This document shows, piece after piece, positions 1 through 10,580 of a DNA stretch of 64,000 nucleotides. Location of the stretch: positions 837,455 to 901,454 of the forward strand of contig RQTK01000033.1 in the NCBI GenBank assembly GCA_003991915.1, in the 5' to 3' direction. The notes below the pieces were generated by a model. The model ran no database searches. It was given only the letters and a program-made list of their open reading frames with translations, and was not told the DNA's origin. A program made the position numbers and the translations under genes. The number at the start of each line of letters is the position of its first letter. Position 1 is the first letter of the stretch. This stretch comes from Elysia chlorotica (lineage: Eukaryota; Mollusca; Gastropoda; Plakobranchidae).

Positions 1-138
<138 letters not shown>

Positions 139-200
139 AACTACATGTCATTCGCTCCCATTACCGAGCATTGACCCTGTTTACCCGTGTCCTCCCCCAG

Positions 201-365
201 TGAGACCAACCACGATGATCATGAACGCCGAGAGTCTAGGTGAGGCGTACCTGGCGAGCTCCCGGCAACACCAGGGTTCTCCATCCTGCATGATGTCCAG
301 CACACCGCTCTACAGCTCAGGCCTGGGCCCGCTGGTCAGTCCGGAGCAGCTGCAAAGAGGACAAG
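201..365 (+). CDS. foxAB: foxAB exon carrying the probable start codon
   Basis: A pyrimidine-rich tract ending CCTCCCCCAG at 200 makes a good splice acceptor, so 201-214 would be 5' UTR or the end of an earlier coding exon. ATG codons stand at 215 and 221, both with A at -3. The reading begins [16 protein letters not shown] and ends with one base (G365) of a split codon. The donor is CAAG|gtatgg at 366. The peptide has no known domain. Clean codons and proper splice signals on both sides support it as a real exon. Confidence 0.65.
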
Positions 366-2080
366 GTATGGCTACATAGAATATTACACAACTAATCATA
401 TATACATAATGTGCATTTACTACAGTCTTAGAGAAGATCTATAGAGAAAACAGCCTTTAAGCATTAGTGATTTTTAGCGACTGCATTGCACTATCTGAGA
501 GGGAGCTAGAACACTACATGTACATGTTTATTTATCACAGTAGTAGAGAGGTTCCTTAGCGAATACAGTGTAAGTATTCTCTTAGTGCAAACGCTTTTAG
601 ATATATATGCAAAATAGAATTAATGATGCACTGAATTTTATCGAGTTATCGTGAAAGCTGTGTTTGTAGTTTCACCAACGATGCAATAGAATTTGAGCAT
701 TTCAAAATATAAAAATGCATGTTTAGTTAAATTTGAAACTTATGTTTAGAAATGATTGTTTCTTTGATTTTGAAACAGCTGTTTATTCCTTTTACATTAT
801 AAGAAAGTATGATCGTTTTCCCGATCTTTTAACCTTTTACAACATAACTTAATTTGATAACAAAAGTCATTTTGTAGTATAACATCCTTGGTAGTTAACT
901 TTTCTTCTTGCGTAATGTTTTGAGATAAAGTAATACAAATATTTCGCCTCCCTCTCTGTATTGTTTCTGCTTGATCACGTCCTGTTTTTATTTATCTCTT
1001 TCAAATAAGACCTCAATTTCCCACCTTGCTTTAAATGAGTAAACGTTTGTCTAAACATTATCGCCTACTTACGAAAATTTAACATCTAGATGAAAGGCAT
1101 GAATTTGGATACAAGGTGTTATAATTCACAAATACGAACTATGCTCTGTGCGACAAACATTCCATGAATATCAATTATAGCACAGCGAGGCCTCCTTTGA
1201 ACACGCCAATTTAGTTTAGTGTGACCGGCTGAGACAGGAGTCATGGTATCCCCGCCCTGTCTCGTGTGTGGCAGCACATAAATTTGTCAGACGTCAGTCT
1301 TGGGGTCCGTCCACGATATAGCCCATATAGTGCTGATGTTGGACGCTAAACCAACTCAACTTAGAACAAGCCAAGTCACGGAAATGATCACAGTGAACAC
1401 ACTTTAGAGTGATAAGGGTAACAGTGATCTATCTCTAATGAACCATTACCATAGTTTTTGTTTGGCATACTCATTGCAGTAATAAGAAATGATCCAACTG
1501 CCCTTACTATTAATTAGTTTAATTCACTTGGACTTTAAATGCAAATTTGTGTCTACTTTGGCGATTTTGTGAGTTGTTTTTTGTTGTTGTTTTTTTTTTA
1601 TTTGGAAGTCTTGTAGCAAAGAGAACCTATGAGTTTAAAACATGAAGGACAATAGAACGACCAATTATATGAAAACAATGTTTTTATCAGTATCCTACTT
1701 TACACAAAAAAACTAACTAGAAACACATCATGATTTTATATTTTACTGTAACATTGAAAATAATTTTTCTTCTAATATCTTGGTTTTAATCTTTCAAATT
1801 GTGTCACTTGTGACACTGTTTTTATTGGATCTTTACCGTCACTCTTTTAAACACAATTTAATTTCAAAGCCTGAGATAAATTAGTTAAACTTGCTTTTCG
1901 CATTTTTGCTGTAATGATGTATTTACAAAACATTACGAGAACTGAGATAGTACAGAAGTTAGTAATAAAAAAGAATGGTGTGATCCGCTAGCTCTAGATG
2001 ATACATTTATATAGACTTTAACAATGAAACTATATTCAACATAGATTATAGAAATAAATAAAAGCGTTTAGGCAAGAAGA

Positions 2081-2131
<51 letters not shown>

Positions 2132-2620
2132 AGAGAGATAAATTAGAACGGTGAATGTACGATGCTTCATTACTAACTTACTTAAAAGTAAAAGTTAAAA
2201 CAAGTCTCATGTATGAGAGCACGAAAAAATTTTCAGACATTAATCTTTAGACACATCGGCATATAGAATCCTCCTTGGTAATCTACGGAACAATTATAAT
2301 TCTGGAAAACAGCTTCTCTCCTGTAAAGGATGCATGAGTGATTATATTTAGCGATGAGACTGTTGCTCACCATCGATTTCATTTAATGTGGCAGTTCTAG
2401 TTCTAGTTCTAGCTTGCTTTATGTTGTACACCATCGATTCCATTTACTGTGGTAGTTCTAGTTATCGCTGTAGCTTGCTTTAGCAAGAGCCGTGCGTGAA
2501 CATTATTTTCTATCTAAATCACTCTCATAAAGCTTCAGAATATCAAGGAAATGAAAGCTACCTCAGCAATGCGTGACTGACGTCCATAACAAAGTAACAA
2601 AAATGTTTTTGGTTTTGGTT

Positions 2621-2671
<51 letters not shown>

Positions 2672-5600
2672 TTGTTGTTGTTGTTGTTGTTGTTATTATT
2701 AATTATTATTTTAAGTATTTTATTACTATTTTTAAGCATGGCGTTGATAATAGTGTAAACAGTGCCATACGTTTGATGTATATGCATTGGTTTTCCTTCT
2801 CCTCACTCTCTCTAAAGTGACTTTTGTCCTTTTTTATTTTTTATAATAATTTGGTGCATTTTTATTTATTTATTTTTGTATGCAACATTTTGATTTTCTG
2901 GTTGTGATTTTTTAAGTTCTTGCCCTTATGTATCTTTTTTTTATTTTTCTTTTAAGTGAACGCTTTAAGCCGAAAGTGTTTTCTGTTTTGTATTCTTTTT
3001 TTTTATTTTTATTTTAGTAAAGTAGCAATATACCCACCCTTGCACCCAATGGATTTACAGAAAATATAACTGAGACTAGGACAATGCATTCGGAAAGTAG
3101 TTAACTTAGGTCTTTTTTTTAAATAAATCTTCATATTAAAAAAAACAAAAACATTATGAATGTGATTTTTTTAAAATTTGTGAATATATAAATTGATAAA
3201 ATATTACCCACTGTCCTCCTGATTAAAATTCATGCCTGTCCACCGGGTGCAGACTACAGAACCATACTGATATTCTGTGGCCATCGTGCCAATATTACAG
3301 CAGATATTATTAACAGCTCTTTCCACTGATCATTTTATCTTTCCAGGCTGGGGACTTAACGCAGATCTCTGTCGCTCTCTTTTCAATAATCCCTATTTAC
3401 CCTCTTCGAATGGTAAAGTAGTTCTATATCTCATGTCTCTAACAACACTGTTCTTTCTTTTTAACCCCATTGATGTTTTTTTTATGTATGGTTTTCATAA
3501 CCTCAATCAGGCACATGTATTCGTGGGATTTCGTACCCTATTGGTTTGGGGGCACGGTGGTCCAGGGGTAGAACATCGGCTTCCGACGCAAAAGGTCCCG
3601 AGTTCGAATCCTGGCTGTTGCGTTCCCTACTGGTTGGGTCGGTGTCAGTATAATGTGACCGGCTGAGACAGGAGTCATGGTATCCCCGCCCTGTCTCGTG
3701 TGTGGCAGCACATAAAATTGTCAGACTTCCGTCTTGGGGTCCGTCCACAATATAGCCTATATAGTGCTGCTGTTGGACGTTAAACCAACCCAACCAACCA
3801 ACCAACCAACCCTATTGGTTTGGTGGTATCAGTATAGCGTGAGAGGTTGAGTATCCCCGCATTCTCTTTCGGCAGCAACCTAAATTGTCACACGTTGGTC
3901 GTGGGACTTGTCCGCGATATAACTAAGCTGAATATGTTGGAGGTTTAGAAATCTACCAAACTGAACCTGAGTATTCTCGTCTTATACAAATCATAAATAA
4001 AGGAAACAAATTGATACACATTTTTAAGTATTGTCCTTGTCTTAACCCTTACTTTTTAATACACGTATTTAACCTGTGTTGTTTGCTCACACGTTTCATT
4101 CGTTTATTTTTTTAGTTAATGCTCATCATTAAATGTTTCTATTTTAAGTATATCTGTCGCACGTTTTTACGTTAGTTCTTAATTAGCTGTTTAAAACTTT
4201 TAAAATCACATTTTAGAAAGTATTTTTCGTTAAGAAATATCGTATGTTATCTCTAACTTACCTTCCTTTAAGCTTGTGACCCGTAATCTATATATATTTA
4301 CCTTTCGCAATTATAATTATTCGCAGTTTTACCGTTGACAGACTTTGGTGATTAATAATTTTTTTTTACATGTTTGTTGTTTCAAAAAAAAGAAATAGCT
4401 AATCAATACACGTTTTAACACGCTTAAAGAAAAGAAGTAGATTTCCCTATCATTATTTCCTACCTTAATGAGTGCGCATCTTTTAATGTGTGATTGAAAA
4501 GTTTAATTAAATAAATGAAACTAGTAACTGTTATGAGTAATGAGCAATAGTTATGCTTGGGGGTCATTCGGCGTGATGACAGTTTTCCTTATATTTTCCA
4601 AAGGGTTTCATTGGCGTATTTTTTTTTACCAAAATTATGTTATCTATAACCCTTTTGTATGGGTGTCTGCTTGTTAAACAACGCTTATATCTTCGAACAA
4701 AGTAGAACAACATTTTGCAATAAATCACTCCCTATATCTGACCTTCTATGTTACACGGATAATGCCCTTTTTTATAGGCATGCGATTTAAGTTCTTAAAG
4801 TTGTTGTTTTTTTACAGATACACGTACTGGAAAAAATATTTTCCTGTTTCCTGTAATCCAAAAAATGAACTAGAGACCGTGGAAAAAATGTTTTGGTTTT
4901 TTCCTATCTTGTAATTTTCACTGGCAATAATAAAATTCGATATCCTCCCAGCACCCGCTTAGTGTTTATTGATAAAATTGCCCTAAACCCAGCCGAACAA
5001 GAGCGTTTTCTCTAATCTTATCTTCACACGATCTTGCTTGTCTTATCACGTCGTAATGCCCCCCCCCCCCCACCTCCCTCTTATTCCAGCAGGAGCAGGT
5101 CTGAACATGCACCCTCACGGTCTGGCATACCCGCGCACTCCGCCCAAAGCGAACGATTCCACAGGCACGCTGGACAGCTGCGCCAGCCCGCATTCCGAGG
5201 ACTCGAACCACGGTCATGAGGCGAGTAGCGCGGGCGATACCTCCTCAGATCTCATGTCCCCCATGGACATCAAGAAGTTTGAGCTGGGACACAACGTCCA
5301 CAACCTCCACAGCGCCCACAGTGCACACAGTGCACACTCCCAGAGCCACCACAATCACCATGGGCTGGACCACCCAGGCCCATCCGGCGAACACCCATCT
5401 CTAGGCCTGGACCGCCAACACGCCTCGGGATGCTCCACCGACGAGAGCGAGAGCGAGGGCGCAGCTGGTCTGGACCCTAGGGACACATCCCACATGGAGT
5501 CCGCGGACGAAGACGGCCAGGTGAAGGTCTACTCCGGGACGTCCACCCTGTCCCAACAGTCCCGCAGGTTTGCGGACGTGAAGCCGCCCTACTCGTACAT

Positions 5601-8600
5601 CGCCCTCATCACTATGGCGATAGAGAGCTCCCCGTCAGGCATGATGACTCTGAATGAAATCTACGGGTTTATTATGAACAGGTGGGTTTGAGAATCACAG
5701 TAAGGAGATGCAATGATAAAAAAAGAATAATTCATTATTTTTACTTCTTTAAGATGCATGTAACAAAACAACCATCTAGGATAAACTAAAACATTGTACT
5801 AATCTAATAACTAGATATATTCAAATGATTATGGTGATATAAACGTTGCTTTAAATTAGTAAGATGTTATAATAAATATTAACTCAGTCAAGCAAAGCGA
5901 ATATTTTTTGTAAACTAATAGAGAGCCAATGATTTTACGGTAAATAGTTTTTGTGTACATACTTGCTTAAGGAAGGGTAATATTTATGGTGAGTAATTAA
6001 AAAAATATATTGCATCATTGTGCGAAGATTTTGGTATAAACCATTTTCGCTATTTCTTTAAATCTATATATAAAAAATGTAGTGCTCATTGTGGGCTCCT
6101 CGTCCCGAATTTTGCCCATCTCTACAGACTTACTCAATCACTTAATGTTACAAAACATATTTTATGAACCAGTATACATCAGAATAGGGACATGACCACC
6201 ATTTTTAAAAAGCAATGTTTTTTTATTAGACCGTTATTATATAAAAATTCAATGTACCGCTCCCGCAAAGGACAATCTGTATTGGCTGGTCAATCCTTTT
6301 CCTTTTCCTTTTTGTAAAAGTAGGGCGTTTCGGAAAACAAAAATAAAAACAGACACAAAAAAAAGATGTGCACTTTTGTGGGGTTGGGTTGGGGTTGGGT
6401 TGGGTTGGTTTAACGTCCAACAGCAGCACTATATAGGCTATTTTGTGACGGGCCCCAAGACGAACGTCTGACAATTTTATGTGCTGCCACACACGAGACA
6501 GAGCGGGGATACCATGACTCCTGTCTCAGGCAGTCACATTATACTGACACCGGCCCAACCAGTAGGGAGCGCAACAACCAGGATTCGAACTCGGGACCAT
6601 TTGCGTCGGAAGCCGATGTTCTAACCCTAGACCACCGCGCCCCCCACTTGAAAGCGGACTCGGGACCATTTGCGTCGGAAGCCGATGTTCTACCCCTAGA
6701 CCACCGCGCCCCCCACTTGAAAGCGGTAATTCTAAAAAGTTTATCACCGCAGACTTACCCTGTCACTTAAAAACAAACACAACTAACTCAGGAAAAATCT
6801 AGAAACTAGATCTGAGCTATTTGACCAAGAATCATGAGCGAAATTGTGGAAGATCTGGATCTAGATTAGATCTATTACGATGGCAGGTGAGAAAAGGAGA
6901 CGTCGTGTAAGACGATCCAGCAGCAACACTCAATCAAAATCAAATTCCCCCAACCACACAATCACAAACAAAACTTGATCGTCCATCCATATCTAGGCCT
7001 ACTGATACTGGTGAAAATCTAGATCTAGATCTACGACAAAGTGAAAACAGACATAGCTCTAGATTTCTACAGCGTAGTCACATTTTTAGATCTGTTACAC
7101 CACCACGAAAAGAAGATAGAGTCACGCGGATTAGATCATATCTACATCAGCACTAACGCCTCTACCTGACACCATTCAGGCAGATTTACTTCAAACTGCC
7201 CCAAACAATGACAATACAGCACTTGATCAACCATCTTCTGTTAACATAACATCAATGTCAACATGGGTACTGGTTTAAACTTTTAACCCAGCAAATTCGT
7301 GGGCCTTCAACTAGTAATCAATAAAAAGTGTTTTATTTCCTTACTTATGTTTCATAGTGGACATAATTATTTTAAGATAAAGCAAAAACACATTAGCGCT
7401 ATTTTAAATCTGAAATTTTCACCGGTACGACGATATACCACTTGCATTTTTGCATAAGTCGATTGATTTTAGAAGAAGATACATAACACAAAATATTTTC
7501 CATTTTATTTATAACACATAGTTACGCACTCATTTTGATGAATTGCATCTGCAGGATATAGGACATTATCCATTTCACATAGGAGGTCAGGTATAGGAAG
7601 TGATTTTTCGCAAATAGTTGCTCCACTTAAATCGAAGACATAAACGGTGTTTAACAAGCAGACACGTGATAGCCTCATTGTGTAGTATATTTAAAATTTT
7701 CTCGTTTGATCTCTTTTAAAGATTAGAATAAGCCAGCATTTCTCACTCCTCTTGCTTGATAAACTAGCATGTAAAATTCACACATGGTCATAACAACTTT
7801 GTTTACCCAGTGCAGGAAACAAAACAAAAAATGAAAATGCAAACCTCGTGGAAAATTTCGTAGTGACAAACTCTTTTATTCAAGGCTGTTACTGATCTGT
7901 ATGTCGGAGTAAATATTATTATATTAATTGATAAATAGTTTTATTGCGATTCGTTTGACAATATAAAACCTTTATCTCCAGATTTCCATACTTCAAGGAG
8001 AATCAGCAACGCTGGCAAAACTCAATCCGCCACAACCTGTCCCTGAACGACTGCTTTGTGAAGATAGCCCGAGCCCCAGGTCGCCCTGGCAAAGGGAACT
8101 ACTGGGCCCTCCACCCGGGCTGTGGGGACATGTTCGGCAACGGAAGCTTTCTCCGGCGAGCCAAGCGCTTCAAGCTCGGCAGGCACAAAGGCAGCGACGG
8201 CGTGGGCTCCGGGATGCATCACCTGAACCCCCACCACTTGGCCGGGTTCGCACCGTATGGACAGTACAGTATGTATGGATCTCCGCACCCACAATCCAGC
8301 TCAGGATACCCCAAGTCACCATACCCTGCTTTCAACTCCCTGGCGGCAGCTTTCGGCCCATTATCATCGCATGGACTACCCCAGCACCAGCAGCAGTTGA
8401 AAGGCCCCGAATCGTGGGGTCCGCCCACTGCTTACGGTGGTTACTATGGCAACAGCGGAATAAGCCACGCCCATCAAGGGATTCCATCGCCGCCCCCTTC
8501 AGCTGTGGCCACAGGAATGGGAGTCAGTATGGCAGCGTCGAGTCTCTCTGGAAGTCTGAATACATCTCATTTGCAAGGGCCAACATTTTCTTCCTCCTCT

Positions 8601-9002
8601 CACCACCACAACATCAGCTCGGCTCTAAGCGGCTCTTCATTTGGCGCTGGCCACCACTTGAGTGGCTCCTCGTTCTCTGCTGGCCCGCACCACCATCACC
8701 CCCACAGCATGAATGGCCCGGCCGGGTTTTCTCATCTGCCGCCAGGCGCTTACTCAGGATCTCACCATCTGCCAGCCGCTTCCTCTTTTGGGGGATCTCC
8801 GTTTTCTGCGTCGAGTTCTCACCTCAGTAATGGTGCTGCCGGTAGTGGTGGTTGCGGTAACAGCTCTGGTGGGGATGGTGTCAGCATAGGAATTCCTTAC
8901 CATTTGCCATCGGCTCCGTCTCCTGGTCCCAACACTTACTCCTCTCTGGCCCAGAATGGTTATTCTTGTTCCCAGTACGCACCACCCCCGCTGCGGACAT
9001 AG
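215..9002 (+). CDS. foxAB: FoxAB-like forkhead transcription factor (spliced, 3 visible exons)
   Basis: The coding sequence joins 215-365, 5090-5681 and 7982-9002 and predicts about 587 residues ending in TAG at 9000-9002. Forkhead proteins are nuclear winged-helix factors that bind DNA through helix 3. The forkhead domain spans about residues 215-313, from [14 protein letters not shown] through the recognition helix [15 protein letters not shown] to [12 protein letters not shown]. It mixes FoxA-like residues ([17 protein letters not shown]) with FoxB-like ones (WALHP.CGDMF.NGSFLRR), which is the FoxAB signature. Before the domain lie a His/Ser-rich stretch and an acidic Ser/Glu/Asp segment. 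The tail of about 270 residues is rich in Ser, Gly, His, Pro and Tyr, with short His and Ser runs and no other domain I recognise. Intron 1 is phase 1; intron 2 is phase 2 and interrupts the domain after FIMN. The start at 215 has A at -3, but the frame stays open upstream across the acceptor, so an earlier coding exon is possible. FoxB or FoxE is the alternative assignment. Confidence 0.8.
1219..1360 (+). mobile_element. 5'-truncated tRNA-derived SINE
   Basis: This copy holds only the shared SINE body: GTGACCGGCTGAGACAGG, the 8-bp stem GAGACAGG/CCTGTCTC, GTCTTGGGGTCCGTCCACG and GTTGGACGCTAAACCAAC. It closely matches the full copy at 3550-3809 and lacks the tRNA-like head, as expected of 5' truncation in retrotransposition. 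Confidence 0.85.
2090..2139. repeat. (GA)n microsatellite in intron 1
   Basis: GA dinucleotides with one AAAAGG interruption. Confidence 0.9.
2368..2485. repeat. 61-base tandem duplication
   Basis: Two copies start CACCATCGATT at 2368 and 2429 and end in AGCTTGCTTTA. The first has an expanded TTCTAG run. Confidence 0.85.
2621..2693. repeat. (TTG)n microsatellite in intron 1
   Basis: TTG trinucleotides with one TTT interruption. Long poly-Leu or poly-Asn open frames here are artefacts of the repeat. Confidence 0.95.
3550..3809 (+). mobile_element. Full-length tRNA-derived SINE with target-site duplication
   Basis: The 260-base element has a tRNA-like head with A box TGGTCCAGGGGTAGAAC and B box GAGTTCGAATCC. 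The shared body follows, with the GAGACAGG/CCTGTCTC stem and a CGTCCA/TGGACG stem, then an (AACC)n tail. An exact 14-base duplication, CCCTATTGGTTTGG, flanks it at 3536-3549 and 3810-3823. It inserted into an older SINE. Confidence 0.9.
3810..3955 (+). mobile_element. Older, diverged SINE body interrupted by the SINE at 3550
   Basis: CCTATTGGTTTGGTGGTATCAGTATAGCGTGA matches, with substitutions, the body of younger copies (CCTACTGGTTGGGTCGG.GTCAGTATAATGTGA); both strings are split here by position for comparison only in part. TATCCCCGCATTCTCT and a worn 3' end follow. Confidence 0.7.
5090..5681 (+). CDS. foxAB: foxAB exon 2: N-terminal linker and first third of the forkhead box
   Basis: The exon follows a C-rich tract and the acceptor ttattccag at 5089. 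A second AG three bases on (5092) makes a tandem acceptor that would drop one Ala without changing frame. The exon encodes His/Ser repeats ([16 protein letters not shown]), an acidic patch (STDESESEG) and the forkhead start from [14 protein letters not shown] at 5581. It ends in AAC AG|gtgggt at 5681. GC content is far above the flanking introns. If intron 2 were retained, the frame would read Trp, Val and stop at once. Confidence 0.9.
6381..6726 (-). mobile_element. tRNA-derived SINE with tandemly duplicated tRNA head
   Basis: Read on the minus strand, this is the same SINE as at 3550: head, B box GAGTTCGAATCC, body, and tail of CAACC-type repeats at 6381-6410. The head end is duplicated as a 69-base unit (6589-6657, 6658-6726). 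The outer copy lacks the B box, so only the inner copy keeps both promoter boxes. Confidence 0.9.
6880..7278 (+). pseudogene. Decayed coding-like segment, possibly a transposon protein remnant
   Basis: From ATG at 6880 the frame reads [19 protein letters not shown] and stops at 6976. Coding-like sequence continues in a second frame ([18 protein letters not shown]..., stop near 7154) and a third ([18 protein letters not shown]..., stop at 7276). Ser/Arg-rich and Asn/Gln-rich composition with two frame changes suggests a broken N-terminal region of a mobile-element protein. I recognise no domain, and chance composition is possible. Confidence 0.3.
7982..9002 (+). CDS. foxAB: foxAB exon 3: rest of the forkhead box and C-terminal tail
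   Basis: The acceptor tttatctccag ends at 7981. The first base completes Arg, and the exon continues [20 protein letters not shown], giving helix 3 and the wings up to RRAKRFKL near 8177. The remaining 274 codons encode a low-complexity tail (Ser, Gly, His, Pro, Tyr) ending YAPPPLRT before TAG at 9000. The tail is typical of Fox activation or repression regions. I see no clear FxIxxIL (eh1) repressor motif. Confidence 0.92.
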
Positions 9003-9780
9003 TCTGGCTGAAATCAAAACAATACAAAAACATTATTGATATAAACATAAACAGTTAGTGGTACTGGACATTTTAATACCACTCTTTGTTATGGCAGCCA
9101 CAGTGATTTGCAGACGACATTAATTAGAGAGGACCAGCTCCCACAATTCGCTAGTCAAGATTTTTTTTAAACAAATTGCTTGCTGGAATTGGGAAATTCG
9201 CCTCAAACAATTGGGCCTAGATTCAGATGTACCATAGTAATTGAAGTTCAGCCTCTTCTTTTAGTTTTTAGTTTTTCGTTGAGGTATACTTAAAATATAA
9301 TATATTAAAGTGAAGAGCAAGTACATTGTGCTGCAAAACATTCCTTACGCATTGTTGAAACTGAGAAATTATCTTTTTTTTTATTATTGATCGAGCCGTT
9401 GAAGAAAAAAAATATCTTTGTAAAGTAGATTTTATAATAACTTTCTCATTTTTGATTCTTCATGTATGGACAAAGCTAGTTTCATGTTGGTTCTAGAAAC
9501 TTTTAGAACATTTTCTTTTTAAATATTGGTCTGATTCGAATCAAAGAAGGATAAATAGGAAAATAAAAATAACATTGATGTGAAGTAAACTAAGAAGAAT
9601 TAACAAATTTCGCATCTACACCCTACTTAATTTAAACTGATTCAAACTTATTTAAACAGGCAAGGAACGCATATTTCACAGAAATTTTAGAGTTTCAAGA
9701 TCAGTGAAAAATAAAAATCTTATTGCAAAATGTAACGCTAAAATGTTTAAAAACATCTTTATGAGAAATCGGATTGATGC

Positions 9781-9786
9781 AATAAA
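9781..9786 (+). terminator. foxAB: Proximal poly(A) signal candidate
   Basis: AATAAA lies 780 bases after the stop codon and is followed by TCTGTTCTAGATGGTGTAATG. A short 3' UTR isoform could end here. Confidence 0.3.
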
Positions 9787-10435
9787 TTAAAGGTCTGTTC
9801 TAGATGGTGTAATGTTCGTCTCAATAATTACACAATTATGTTTAAAACATCATTTTTGCGCCTTTCTATATGTTTAACTGGATGTAGTATTTTCCAAAGA
9901 AAATATCTCCTTCACTAATCATTAAACTGTATTCACTGTAACATTTACAAAGTGGTGTCTCCTTTGTTTTCAGACATTCTCAGCTTTTGTAGGCTTTTTC
10001 AGAATGTTGATAATTTTTCGAAATACTGGACAATTTAATGCGTTTAGATATTATTTCATACTTACATTTTACACTATCCTTAAAATTCTTACTTACGTTG
10101 TTAATAAATTTACAAGACCAATCTCAACTGTCACTGAAACTCTAAACATTCTCTCAAACTGTTTAAAAAAGTACAATTATTTGTTCTCTCATAGATTCGA
10201 ATCAGACCAAATGCGTTTTACCTTGTTGACATTAATTTTCATATGATTTAAGAAAAACTCTATCAGAGTTGCAATGTGTTACAATATCATTCTTGTTTTT
10301 ACTTATGTAAGAATAACATTTGGTTTTATTTGCATCATGTATTTTTTTTTTCAAAATATAATTACAATATTTGTCCTTTATTGAAAAAAATTACTTTCAT
10401 CATAATGACTATAATCTTCATTATCTTCATCAAAA

Positions 10436-10580
<145 letters not shown>

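Larger units (their letters stand above)
366..5089 (+). other. foxAB: foxAB intron 1
   Basis: This phase 1 GT-AG intron of about 4.7 kb is AT-rich. It contains a truncated SINE (1219-1360), a GA array, a 61-base tandem duplication (2368-2485), a TTG array and a nested pair of SINEs (3536-3955). The rest is T-rich unique sequence in which I see no exon. Confidence 0.8.
5682..7981 (+). other. foxAB: foxAB intron 2, inside the forkhead box
   Basis: This phase 2 GT-AG intron of 2.3 kb separates FIMN from FPYFKEN. It contains a minus-strand SINE with a duplicated head (6381-6726) and a decayed coding-like segment (6880-7278). Both ends are AT-rich unique sequence. Confidence 0.85.

Noticed and set aside
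3560..3620. Apparent tRNA gene
   Set aside because: A and B boxes are present, but the sequence continues into a SINE body and does not close into a proper acceptor stem. The same holds for the other tRNA-like heads.
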